The notes under the pieces are model-generated. The model saw only the letters and a list, made by a program, of their open reading frames with translations, was not told where the DNA came from and did no database searches. Both the position numbers and the translations under genes were made by a program. Below are positions 1-5,412 of a stretch of 13,427 bases of DNA, piece by piece. How positions within the stretch are numbered: the first letter of the stretch is position 1; the number at the start of each line of letters is the position of its first letter. Source of the stretch: Myxococcales bacterium (lineage in GTDB: Bacteria; Myxococcota_A; Polyangia; Polyangiales; JADJMO01); NCBI GenBank assembly GCA_021783935.1, contig JAJXTK010000092.1, positions 1 through 13,427 of the forward strand, in the 5' to 3' direction.

Positions 1-43
1 CGCCGAGGCACGGTTGCCTGCGCGCGTTCGCGCCACGCGATCT

Positions 44-70
44 CCCTTCCCCCGCACCGCGGGGGAAGGG
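44..70. repeat. Perfect 12-bp GC-rich hairpin, REP-like intergenic repeat
   Basis: Bases 44-55 (CCCTTCCCCCGC) are the exact reverse complement of bases 59-70, separated by a 3-nt loop (ACC). The right arm is followed by a G-rich tail (CGGGGATGGGGG, 71-82). Neither side carries a T-tract, so it does not look like a canonical intrinsic terminator. Hairpins of this make-up with a G-rich flank resemble dispersed REP-type repeats in GC-rich Proteobacteria and Myxococcota; that comparison is from memory and copy number cannot be tested here. It could still act as a transcript-end stabiliser for a gene to the left of the window. The rest of 1-181 holds no gene I can support. Confidence 0.6.
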
Positions 71-141
71 CGGGGATGGGGGCTGTAACAGCGACGATCG
101 CGCTCAGGGCGGGATCCCGACCCGATGAGCCGCTCGGTGAG

Positions 142-172
142 TTGGACCCTTTGCGACGCGCTCTGGTATGCC
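142..172 (+). promoter_or_regulatory. Candidate promoter of the DUF1080-like lipoprotein gene
   Basis: TTGGAC at 142-147 and TATGCC at 167-172 are separated by 19 nt. The -10-like hexamer ends 9 nt before the ATG at 182. Matches to the sigma-70 consensus are partial and the spacer is long, so this is a weak call. It is supported mainly because other genes in the window show the same placement. Confidence 0.25.
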
Positions 173-181
173 GCGCGCGAG

Positions 182-1000
182 ATGCGTCTCGTCGACGGCT
201 CCGCGATCGCGCTCGCACTCGTCGCGGCCCTCGGGCTGCCGCTCGCGAGCTGCCCGTCATCGGGCCATGGGGGATGGGGGGGTTCGGCTGCGGCATCGGC
301 ATCGGCATCGGCATCGGCATCGGCTCCGGCATCGGCTCCGGCATCGGCTCCGGCTCCGGCATCGGCTCCGGCTCCGGCATCGGCTCCGGCTTCTGCGCTC
401 GCGAGCGACGGCGGCATGCGGCCGGAGGATTGGGCGGGGGCGATCGGCGCCTGGACGTTCGACCACGGCGAGCTGGTGTGCGAGGGGAAGATCACGAGCT
501 CGGCGATCTTCTACGAGCCGCTGCGTCCGAGGGACTTCGACCTCAGCGTGCAGTTCGAGTTCGAGTCGGTAGAGTCGTCGGCGGGGGTCGTCTTCCGCGA
601 CGATGGCCGCGATTTCCACTCGGCCGCGAGCTTCTATCAGTTCGAGTGGTACACGCGCGGCACCCACCACGACAAGCGGCTGTCGCTCATGAAGAAGATG
701 TGGGCCGCGGGGCAAGAGGGGCCCTGGTGGATCCAGATCGTCGAGCCGAAGTACCCCGAGGCGCCGCTCCACGAGTGGAGGACCTTCCGCGTGCGCGCCG
801 AGGGGGAGCACCTGCGGACCTGGCTCGACGGCGAGCTCGTGTTCGACAAGATCGACAAGACCTTCGTCCGCGCCGGGCGCGTCGCGCTGCACACCTTCCA
901 GGCGCGCAAGATGCGCTACCGGAGGTTCAGGATCGAGTCGCTGGACGGCCCCCCGTCAGGCCCCGGCTCGCTCCCTCGGCGCGGCGGTGACGCCGGGTGA
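182..1000 (+). CDS. Lipoprotein with Ala-Ser/Ala-Pro repeat linker and DUF1080-like (ConA-fold) domain
   Basis: A 272-residue predicted lipoprotein. The start at 182 was chosen over an in-frame ATG at 125 because it puts a clean type II signal peptide at the N-terminus, with lipobox LASC and lipidated Cys24. Residues 38-69 are a low-complexity Ala-Ser/Ala-Pro linker encoded by a hexanucleotide repeat. Residues from about 85 to 262 resemble the 3-keto-disaccharide hydrolase/DUF1080 family, a concanavalin-like beta sandwich: a WTFDHGELVCEG opening, RDFDLSVQFEFES, AGVVFRDDG, an EWRTFRVRAEG strand, a TWLDGELVF strand and a closing RYRRFRIESLDG. Family members bind or cleave carbohydrate; I cannot assign a substrate or confirm catalysis. 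It probably sits in the envelope. No clear Shine-Dalgarno precedes the ATG. The gene ends 10 nt from the convergent gene at 1011. Two other frames are open across the repeat, but only this one has recognisable domain sequence. Confidence 0.8.
   Translation: MRLVDGSAIALALVAALGLPLASCPSSGHGGWGGSAAASASASASASAPASAPASAPAPASAPAPASAPASALASDGGMRPEDWAGAIGAWTFDHGELVCEGKITSSAIFYEPLRPRDFDLSVQFEFESVESSAGVVFRDDGRDFHSAASFYQFEWYTRGTHHDKRLSLMKKMWAAGQEGPWWIQIVEPKYPEAPLHEWRTFRVRAEGEHLRTWLDGELVFDKIDKTFVRAGRVALHTFQARKMRYRRFRIESLDGPPSGPGSLPRRGGDAG
293..388 (+). repeat. Coding hexanucleotide repeat, 16 units
   Basis: Sixteen tandem 6-bp units of two types, GCATCG (Ala-Ser) and GCTCCG (Ala-Pro). The tract opens with five identical GCATCG units and then alternates irregularly. 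A 17th degenerate unit (GCTTCT) follows at 389-394. The two types differ at only two positions, so the tract is essentially a microsatellite. Slippage by whole units would lengthen or shorten the linker by dipeptides without shifting frame. Confidence 0.95.
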
Positions 1001-1010
1001 GGTGCGCGGC

Positions 1011-1736
1011 TCACTCGATCGTCCAGTTGACCCCGGCGCGCGCCTGGGCGCTCCACGCGTAGAACAGGCTCGGCAGCGGATCGCTCGCGCTGCCGTGGGT
1101 GAGCGACTTGTACGCGGCGCCGCCGAAGTCGAAGCCGAGCCCCACGGGGCCGATGCCGATCTCGAGCGCGAGGCGCGCCTCCATGCCCACCGCGGAGCCG
1201 GACGAGTTGATCGGGTGCGAGGGCCAGCTGCCGGAGGCGCACGCGACGTTCCACGGGACGTAGGCGCCGCCGCACGAGAGGTTCGTGCCGGCCTGCGAGT
1301 AGGCGAAGCCGAGGTCGAAGCGCGTGTGCTCGCGAATGAGCTTGTTCTGCGGCGTGGCTTGCAAGCGCCTCGAGAGGCCGAGCGTCGCCTCCCACTGATC
1401 CCACACCCAGCAGTCGGCCCCGCAAGTGACGTTCTGCTGCACGACGTGCGTCCAGTGCGCGTAGGCGCCCCAGCCGACCGGCAAGAGGTAGCGCGCTTCG
1501 AACCCGGAGCCCGCGACGGGGCCCGACTCGCCGTGCAGCGCGCCCGGCAGCACGAGCCCGCCGTAGCGCTCGAGCAGGTAGGCGCCGAAGTCGCCGCCGT
1601 TCGGGAAGCTCGGACCGCGCTGGGGCGCCGGGGCGACCGTCGCGCTCGCGTCGTCGGCGGCGCGCGCCGAGGCCGACGAGAGGCCGAGCGTGACCGTCAG
1701 CGCCACGAGGGCGAAGGGCGAGCGTCCGAAGCGCAT
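1011..1736 (-). CDS. Secreted/outer-membrane beta-barrel-like protein of unknown function
   Basis: A predicted 241-residue exported protein. The start at 1736 (ATG on the minus strand) was chosen over an in-frame upstream ATG at 1868 for two reasons: it begins a Sec signal peptide (MRFGRSPFALVALTVTLG, then SSASARA before ADD), and it is preceded by a good Shine-Dalgarno, GAGAGG at plus-strand 1743-1748, 6 nt away. The mature part alternates small and aromatic residues in amphipathic stretches (FEARYLLPVGWGAYAHWTHV, LGLSRRL, RFDLGFAYSQ, MEARLALEIGIGPVGLGFDF, AWSAQARAGVNW), as in small outer-membrane barrels. The C-terminal residues NWTIE do not end in the usual Phe. Four cysteines in two pairs (TCGADC and a SC...AC pair) could form periplasmic disulfides. 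I do not recognise a named family. It is convergent with the upstream lipoprotein gene and divergent from the ABC ATPase gene. Confidence 0.75.
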   Translation of the reverse strand: MRFGRSPFALVALTVTLGLSSASARAADDASATVAPAPQRGPSFPNGGDFGAYLLERYGGLVLPGALHGESGPVAGSGFEARYLLPVGWGAYAHWTHVVQQNVTCGADCWVWDQWEATLGLSRRLQATPQNKLIREHTRFDLGFAYSQAGTNLSCGGAYVPWNVACASGSWPSHPINSSGSAVGMEARLALEIGIGPVGLGFDFGGAAYKSLTHGSASDPLPSLFYAWSAQARAGVNWTIE

Positions 1737-1742
1737 GTCGCG

Positions 1743-1748
1743 CCTCTC
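1743..1748 (-). promoter_or_regulatory. Ribosome binding site GAGAGG for the beta-barrel-like gene
   Basis: The plus-strand CCTCTC reads GAGAGG on the minus strand, 6 nt before the ATG at 1736. It is one of the few good Shine-Dalgarno sequences in the window and decides the start of this gene. Confidence 0.7.
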
Positions 1749-1774
1749 GCGCGGCGCGCGCCGGCGAGCAAGTC

Positions 1775-1804
1775 GAGACAGCCGGTCGGCCGAATGGCTA
1801 TGGT
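1775..1804 (+). promoter_or_regulatory. Candidate promoter of the ABC transporter genes in a divergent intergenic region
   Basis: GAGACA (1775-1780) and TATGGT (1799-1804) are 18 nt apart, each matching the sigma-70 consensus at 4 of 6 positions. The -10-like box ends 8 nt before the ATG at 1813, which has no Shine-Dalgarno. The same stretch read on the minus strand contains CCATAGCCAT, so a -10-like sequence for the divergent barrel gene could overlap it. Confidence 0.3.
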
Positions 1805-1812
1805 CGCGTGCG

Positions 1813-2580
1813 ATGGGTTCTAGGGGGTCCGAGAGCGGCGCGGCGATCGCGCTTCGCGGCGTGCACAAGCGCTACTCGGCGCCCGACGGGGTCATCGAGG
1901 CGCTGGCGCCGATCGATCTCGAGATCGCCGAGGGGAGCTTCGTCGCGCTCGTCGGCCCCTCGGGGTGCGGCAAGTCGACGCTCCTGCGCATCGTCGCGGG
2001 GCTCGAGCCGCCGAGCGGCGGCGAGGTCGTGGTGCGAGATCGCGCGCGCATGGCGTACGTGTTCCAGGACGCGCACCTGCTGCCGTGGCGCACGCTCGCG
2101 GGCAACGTCGCGCTCCCATTGGAGCTGCGCGGCGAGCCGCGATCGCGCATCGACGCGCAAGTCGCCGAGGCGCTCGCGGCCGTCGAGCTCTCGGGCTTCG
2201 CCGACAGCTACCCCGCGGCGCTCTCCGGCGGCATGCGCATGCGCGCGTCGATCGCGCGGGCGCTGGTGACCAAGCCGCGTCTGCTGTTGATGGACGAGCC
2301 CTTCGGCGCGCTCGACGAGATCACCCGAAACCGCCTCGACGAGCGGCTGCTCGCCCTCTTCGGCGCGCAGCGCTTCACCGTCCTCTTCGTCACGCACGGC
2401 ATCTTCGAGGCGACCTTCCTCGCCGAGCGCGCGATCGTCATGTCTCGCAGGCCGGGCCGCGTGGTGCACGACGCGCCGAGCGCGCTCGTCGGCGAGCGCA
2501 CGGCGGAGCTGCGCGGCGAGGCGGCGTTCGCCCGCGAGGCGCACGAGCTCGCGCGCGCCCTCGAGCGAGGCTCGCGATGA
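1813..2580 (+). CDS. ABC transporter ATP-binding protein, NitT/TauT/ThiZ-like
   Basis: A 255-residue ATPase, the normal length for the SsuB/TauB/ThiZ group that powers importers with NMT1/THI5-type binding proteins. All ABC motifs are visible: Walker A GPSGCGKST (48-56), Q-loop in VFQDAHLLPW (Gln85), signature LSGGM (138-142), Walker B LLLMDEP (157-163), D-loop ALD (166-168) and H-loop VTHG (His195). The FQDAHLLPWRT segment is typical of this subfamily. The ATG at 1813 was chosen because the preceding in-frame sequence is Arg-rich and not conserved-looking, and it would overlap the divergent gene. It overlaps the permease gene by 4 nt (ATGA), implying translational coupling. The likely role is to hydrolyse ATP at the inner membrane for uptake of a small organic or inorganic solute; the sequence does not reveal which. 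Confidence 0.93.
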   Translation: MGSRGSESGAAIALRGVHKRYSAPDGVIEALAPIDLEIAEGSFVALVGPSGCGKSTLLRIVAGLEPPSGGEVVVRDRARMAYVFQDAHLLPWRTLAGNVALPLELRGEPRSRIDAQVAEALAAVELSGFADSYPAALSGGMRMRASIARALVTKPRLLLMDEPFGALDEITRNRLDERLLALFGAQRFTVLFVTHGIFEATFLAERAIVMSRRPGRVVHDAPSALVGERTAELRGEAAFAREAHELARALERGSR

Positions 2581-3365
2581 GCGCCAAGGGGAGCCGGCTG
2601 GCGGGCCTGCTGCTGCCGCCCGCGATCGGCCTGCTGGTCTTGCTGGCGGCGTTCGAGCTCGTCGCGCGACTCTTCTTCGCGCGCGAGGCCTACCTGCTGC
2701 CGCCGCCGAGCGCGATCGCGAAGGCCGCGTGGCAGGAGCGCGCGCTGCTCGCGTCGGCCACGCTCTCGACCGGGCGCGCCGCGGCCCTCGGCTTCGTGGC
2801 GAGCGGGGCGCTCGGCGTGCTGTTCGCCATCGTGCTCGCGAGCTCGCGGCTGCTCGAGCGCGCGCTCTACCCGTACGCGATCGCCCTGCAAACGGTGCCG
2901 ATCGTCGCCATCGCGCCGCTGCTCGTGGTCTGGCTCGGCGTCGGGCCCAAGAGCGTCGTCGCCTCGGCCTTCATCGTCTCGGTCTTCCCGGTCGTCACCA
3001 ACACGCTCGCCGGCATCCGGGCCGTCGACCCCGCGCTGCGCGACCTCTTCCGCCTTTACGGCGCCCGGCGCTTCGCGGTGCTCACGAAGCTCGAGCTCCC
3101 GCACGCGACGCCGAGCGTCGCCGTCGGCCTGCGCGTCGCCGCCGGGCTCGCCGTGATCGGGGCCATCGTCGGCGAGCTCGTCGCCGGTTTTGCCGAGCAC
3201 GACCCCGGTCTCGGCATCGTGGTCATGACCGCCTACCGGCAGCTGCGCACCGACCTGTTGTTCGCCGCCGTCGCGTGCTCGGCCGCGCTCGGCATCGCGC
3301 TGTTCTCGATCGTGTCGCTCGGCGCCTGGCTGTGGCTGCGGCGCTGGTATTCGGGCGCGCGCTGA
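2577..3365 (+). CDS. ABC transporter permease, NitT/TauT/ThiX-like
   Basis: A 262-residue inner-membrane permease of the BPD_transp_1 family. About six hydrophobic segments are visible: residues 9-32, 64-88, 98-120, 126-143, 181-204 and 228-254. The EAA-type cytoplasmic loop that docks to the ATPase is seen at about 161-177 (YGARRFAVLTKLELPHA). IALQTVPIVAIAPLLVVWLG and GIRAVDPALRDLFRLYGA are typical of the SsuC/ThiX-like group. The ATG overlaps the ATPase stop codon (ATGA at 2577-2580), and a GAGG at 2567-2570 lies 6 nt upstream as Shine-Dalgarno. The partner binding protein is most likely the lipoprotein at 4396, which is separated by hslO. An inverted-repeat element begins 25 nt after the stop. 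Confidence 0.92.
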   Translation: MSAKGSRLAGLLLPPAIGLLVLLAAFELVARLFFAREAYLLPPPSAIAKAAWQERALLASATLSTGRAAALGFVASGALGVLFAIVLASSRLLERALYPYAIALQTVPIVAIAPLLVVWLGVGPKSVVASAFIVSVFPVVTNTLAGIRAVDPALRDLFRLYGARRFAVLTKLELPHATPSVAVGLRVAAGLAVIGAIVGELVAGFAEHDPGLGIVVMTAYRQLRTDLLFAAVACSAALGIALFSIVSLGAWLWLRRWYSGAR

Positions 3366-3390
3366 GCCGTGCCGCTCGGGACGAGATGCG

Positions 3391-3519
3391 CTAGCAGGCT
3401 GCGGAGCTCCTCCGAGGCCAGCCGATCCTCTCCCGGGTCGTGCCGCGATTTTCCGCGCGATCGACGACCGCGTCCTGACGGGCACAGTTTCCGCAGGCCG
3501 TTTGTCGACGGCCTGCTAG
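3391..3519. mobile_element. Putative MITE or IS remnant bounded by CTAGCAGGC inverted repeats
   Basis: CTAGCAGGC at 3391-3399 is repeated inverted as GCCTGCTAG at 3511-3519, bounding a 129-bp segment. The complementarity resumes inside: TGCGGA (3400-3405) pairs with TCCGCA (3490-3495), after 15 extra bases in the right arm. Those bases contribute to a nested hairpin (see 3493-3516). Each end carries CTAG, either part of the repeat or a 4-bp target duplication. No transposase is encoded, so any mobility would need help from elsewhere. The ends resemble terminal repeats of insertion sequences I have seen in high-GC genomes; the family is not identified here. The element fills most of the permease-hslO gap and its right end lies 12 nt from the hslO ATG. 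Confidence 0.5.
3493..3516. repeat. Nested hairpin in the right end of the element
   Basis: GCAGGCCG (3493-3500) pairs perfectly with CGGCCTGC (3509-3516) around an 8-nt loop. No T-tract follows, so it is more likely a structured transposon end than an intrinsic terminator, although it could attenuate read-through from the ABC genes into hslO. Confidence 0.7.
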
Positions 3520-3522
3520 AGC
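3517..3522 (+). promoter_or_regulatory. Candidate -10-like hexamer before hslO
   Basis: TAGAGC lies 9 nt before the ATG at 3532, partly inside the terminal CTAG of the inverted-repeat element. No convincing -35 sequence was found at 16-18 nt spacing, and no Shine-Dalgarno is present. The call rests only on the placement shared with other genes here. Confidence 0.18.
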
Positions 3523-3531
3523 GATCGGTCG

Positions 3532-4389
3532 ATGAGCGAGGGCAACGACCACGTGCTTCGCGCGATGACCGAGGATGGCGCCTTCCGCGTCGTCGCAGCC
3601 CGCACCACCGACACGGTGCAGGGGGTGCTCGACGCGCAGCGGCCGCCCGACGCGGTCGGCAAGCTCCTCGGTGACCTGGTCACCGGCACCATCTTCCTGC
3701 GCGAGACGATGGCCCCGGATCATCGCGTGCAGGGGATCCTCGTGGGCGAGGACCTCAAGAGCCGCCTGGTCGCCGACGCACACCCCGAGGGCACCACGCG
3801 CGGCCTCGTCCAGCTCGCGGGCGGGCGCACGAGCTTCCCGCTCGGCCCTCGCTCGCGCCTCATGATGATGCGCAGCCTCTACACGGGCGCGCTCCAGCAA
3901 GGGGTCGTCGCCTTCCCCGAAGGGGGCGACGTGAGCTCGGCGCTCATGGAGTACATGCAGGTCTCCGAGCAGGTCGTGACGTTCGTGACCGTCTCGTCGA
4001 TCGTCAAGCGGGGGCGCTGCGAGGCGGCGGGGGGCTACCTCGTGCAGCTGCTCCCCGAGACCCGCCGCGACGGGCTCGCCGCGATGACCGAGCGGCTCGG
4101 CAAGTTCCAGGACATCGACGCGCTCATCGCGTCGGGCGCGGGCGACCCGGCGGCGCTGCTCGCGGCGGTGCTCGCGGGGCACCCCTTCCACCGGGTCGGC
4201 GATGAGCCGCTGCGCTTCGGCTGCAATTGCAGCGGCGAGCGCGTCGCGGCGAGCCTCGCGACGCTGCCGAAGACCGACATCGCGACGATGGTCGCCGACG
4301 GCGAGGTGCTCGAGATCGCGTGCGACTACTGCAAGCAGGAGTACCGCATCGCCCCCGACCACCTGCGCAGCCTGCTCGCCGAGAACTGA
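3532..4389 (+). CDS. hslO: Redox-regulated molecular chaperone Hsp33
   Basis: A 285-residue Hsp33 homologue, close to the usual family length of about 290. Hsp33 is a cytoplasmic holdase: under oxidative stress its C-terminal zinc-binding cysteines form disulfides, releasing zinc and activating binding of unfolding proteins. The four redox cysteines are present in the expected CxC...CxxC arrangement, Cys231/Cys233 (FGCNCSGERV) and Cys264/Cys267 (IACDYCKQEY). The N-terminal domain shows the typical LLGDLVTGTIFLRETM and RGLVQLAGG-like segments. The ATG at 3532 is the first plausible start and has no clear Shine-Dalgarno. The stop is 6 nt before the GTG of the binding-protein gene, so the two are probably co-transcribed. 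Placement inside an ABC importer cluster is unusual; E. coli hslO lies next to hslR instead. Function is confident, context significance is not. Confidence 0.95.
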   Translation: MSEGNDHVLRAMTEDGAFRVVAARTTDTVQGVLDAQRPPDAVGKLLGDLVTGTIFLRETMAPDHRVQGILVGEDLKSRLVADAHPEGTTRGLVQLAGGRTSFPLGPRSRLMMMRSLYTGALQQGVVAFPEGGDVSSALMEYMQVSEQVVTFVTVSSIVKRGRCEAAGGYLVQLLPETRRDGLAAMTERLGKFQDIDALIASGAGDPAALLAAVLAGHPFHRVGDEPLRFGCNCSGERVAASLATLPKTDIATMVADGEVLEIACDYCKQEYRIAPDHLRSLLAEN

Positions 4390-4391
4390 GG
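4388..4391 (+). promoter_or_regulatory. Ribosome binding site GAGG overlapping the hslO stop
   Basis: GAGG shares bases with the hslO TGA (4387-4389) and lies 4 nt before the GTG at 4396. It supports that GTG as the start of the binding-protein gene and suggests translational coupling to hslO. Confidence 0.55.
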
Positions 4392-4395
4392 CGCC

Positions 4396-5364
4396 GTGCC
4401 GAGCCTCCGACGAAGGGACGCGCTCGCCTGGATCGCCGCCTCGGCGTCCGCGCTCGCGGGCTGCCGACGAGCGAGCGCGCCGTCGGGCAAGCTCCGCGTG
4501 CAGCTCGACTGGGTGCCCGAGCCCGAGTTCGGCGGGCTCTACGAGGCGCGCGCGTCGGGCGCCTTCGCGCGCGAGGGGCTCGAGGTCGAGCTGGTCGGCG
4601 GCGGGCCGAGCACGCCGGTGGTGCAGCTGGTGGCGAGCGGCGGCGCGGACCTCGGCGTCGTCGCGGGCGAGGAGCTGGTCGTGGCGCGCGCGCGCGGCGT
4701 CGATCTCGTCGCGATCTACGCGACGTATCAGAGCTCGCCGCAGGGGATCATGGTGCACGCGTCGCGCGGCCTCCGGCGCCTCGAGGAGCTCGAAGGAGGC
4801 TCGCTCGCGCTCGACACGGGGGCGCCGTTCGGGGCCTTCGTGCAAGCGAAGTTCCCGCTGTCGAAGGTGACCATCGTGTCGACCGACGGCGGCGTCGCGA
4901 AGTTCCTGAGCGACCAGCGCCACGCCCAGCAGTGCTTCGTGACGAGCGAGCCCGTCGCGGCGAAGCAGGCGGGGAGCGACCCGCAGGTCTTCACGGCCAA
5001 GTCGCTCGGCTTCGACTCGTACGCGAACGTGGTGGTGGCGCGCGGCGAGGCGCTGCGCGGCGGCGGCGATCGCGCGCGCGCGATGGTGCGCGCGCTGCAA
5101 GCCGGCTGGCGCGGCTACCTTTCGAGCCCCGCTCGCGCGAACGCGCAGATGGCGTCGCTGAACCGCGCGATGGACGCGGCGACCTTCGCGCAGGTGGCCG
5201 AGGCGCAGCGGCCGCTGGTCGAGAGCGACGACACGCGCGCGCTCGGGCTCGGCGCGATGCGCGCGGGGCGCTGGAAGGCGCTGATCGACCAGCTCGTCGC
5301 CGTGAAGATCATCGGCGCCGACGCCGCGCCGAAGCCCGAGGCCTGCTTCGTCTTTGCGACCTGA
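4396..5364 (+). CDS. ABC transporter substrate-binding lipoprotein, NMT1/THI5-like
   Basis: A 322-residue periplasmic solute-binding protein of the NMT1/THI5/SsuA superfamily. The N-terminus has consecutive arginines (LRRRDALAW), a hydrophobic stretch and a lipobox LAGC with Cys23, so it is probably a membrane-anchored lipoprotein, possibly Tat-exported. The family opening is seen at residues 34-66: RVQLDWVPEPEFGGLYEAR, then GAFAREGLEVEL. It parallels the LDW-P-xx-GLY-A-GxF-EGL pattern of ThiY/RibY-type proteins, but with Glu-Pro-Glu-Phe in place of the usual Asn-xx-His. VVQLVASGGADLGVV and YQSSPQGIMV also fit. It likely captures the ligand for the ATPase/permease pair at 1813-3365. The ligand is unknown: thiamine-precursor, riboflavin-like, sulfonate or other small molecules are all possible. 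The start is GTG with a GAGG Shine-Dalgarno. Confidence 0.88.
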   Translation: MPSLRRRDALAWIAASASALAGCRRASAPSGKLRVQLDWVPEPEFGGLYEARASGAFAREGLEVELVGGGPSTPVVQLVASGGADLGVVAGEELVVARARGVDLVAIYATYQSSPQGIMVHASRGLRRLEELEGGSLALDTGAPFGAFVQAKFPLSKVTIVSTDGGVAKFLSDQRHAQQCFVTSEPVAAKQAGSDPQVFTAKSLGFDSYANVVVARGEALRGGGDRARAMVRALQAGWRGYLSSPARANAQMASLNRAMDAATFAQVAEAQRPLVESDDTRALGLGAMRAGRWKALIDQLVAVKIIGADAAPKPEACFVFAT

Positions 5365-5376
5365 CGCGCTGCCGCC

Positions 5377-5405
5377 TTTCGGCCGCGCCGCGGGAGCGAT
5401 AGCAA
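5377..5405 (+). promoter_or_regulatory. Candidate promoter of pgi
   Basis: TTTCGG (5377-5382) and TAGCAA (5400-5405) are 17 nt apart, and the -10-like box ends 7 nt before the ATG at 5413. The consensus match is poor, so confidence comes mainly from the shared spacing. A GGGAG at 5392-5396 is 16 nt from the ATG, too far for an ordinary Shine-Dalgarno. Confidence 0.25.
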
Positions 5406-5412
5406 GCGCCGC

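Noticed and set aside
76..990. Alternative frames across the lipoprotein gene giving Gly-Ile/Gly-Ser or Arg-His repeats
   Set aside because: The hexamer repeat leaves several frames open, but only the frame starting at 182 has a signal peptide, lipobox and a recognisable DUF1080-like domain.
1965..2576. In-frame extension of the permease upstream into the ATPase gene
   Set aside because: The sequence is Arg/Ala-rich shadow of the ATPase; the ATG in the ATGA overlap, with a GAGG 6 nt upstream, gives a normal 262-residue permease.
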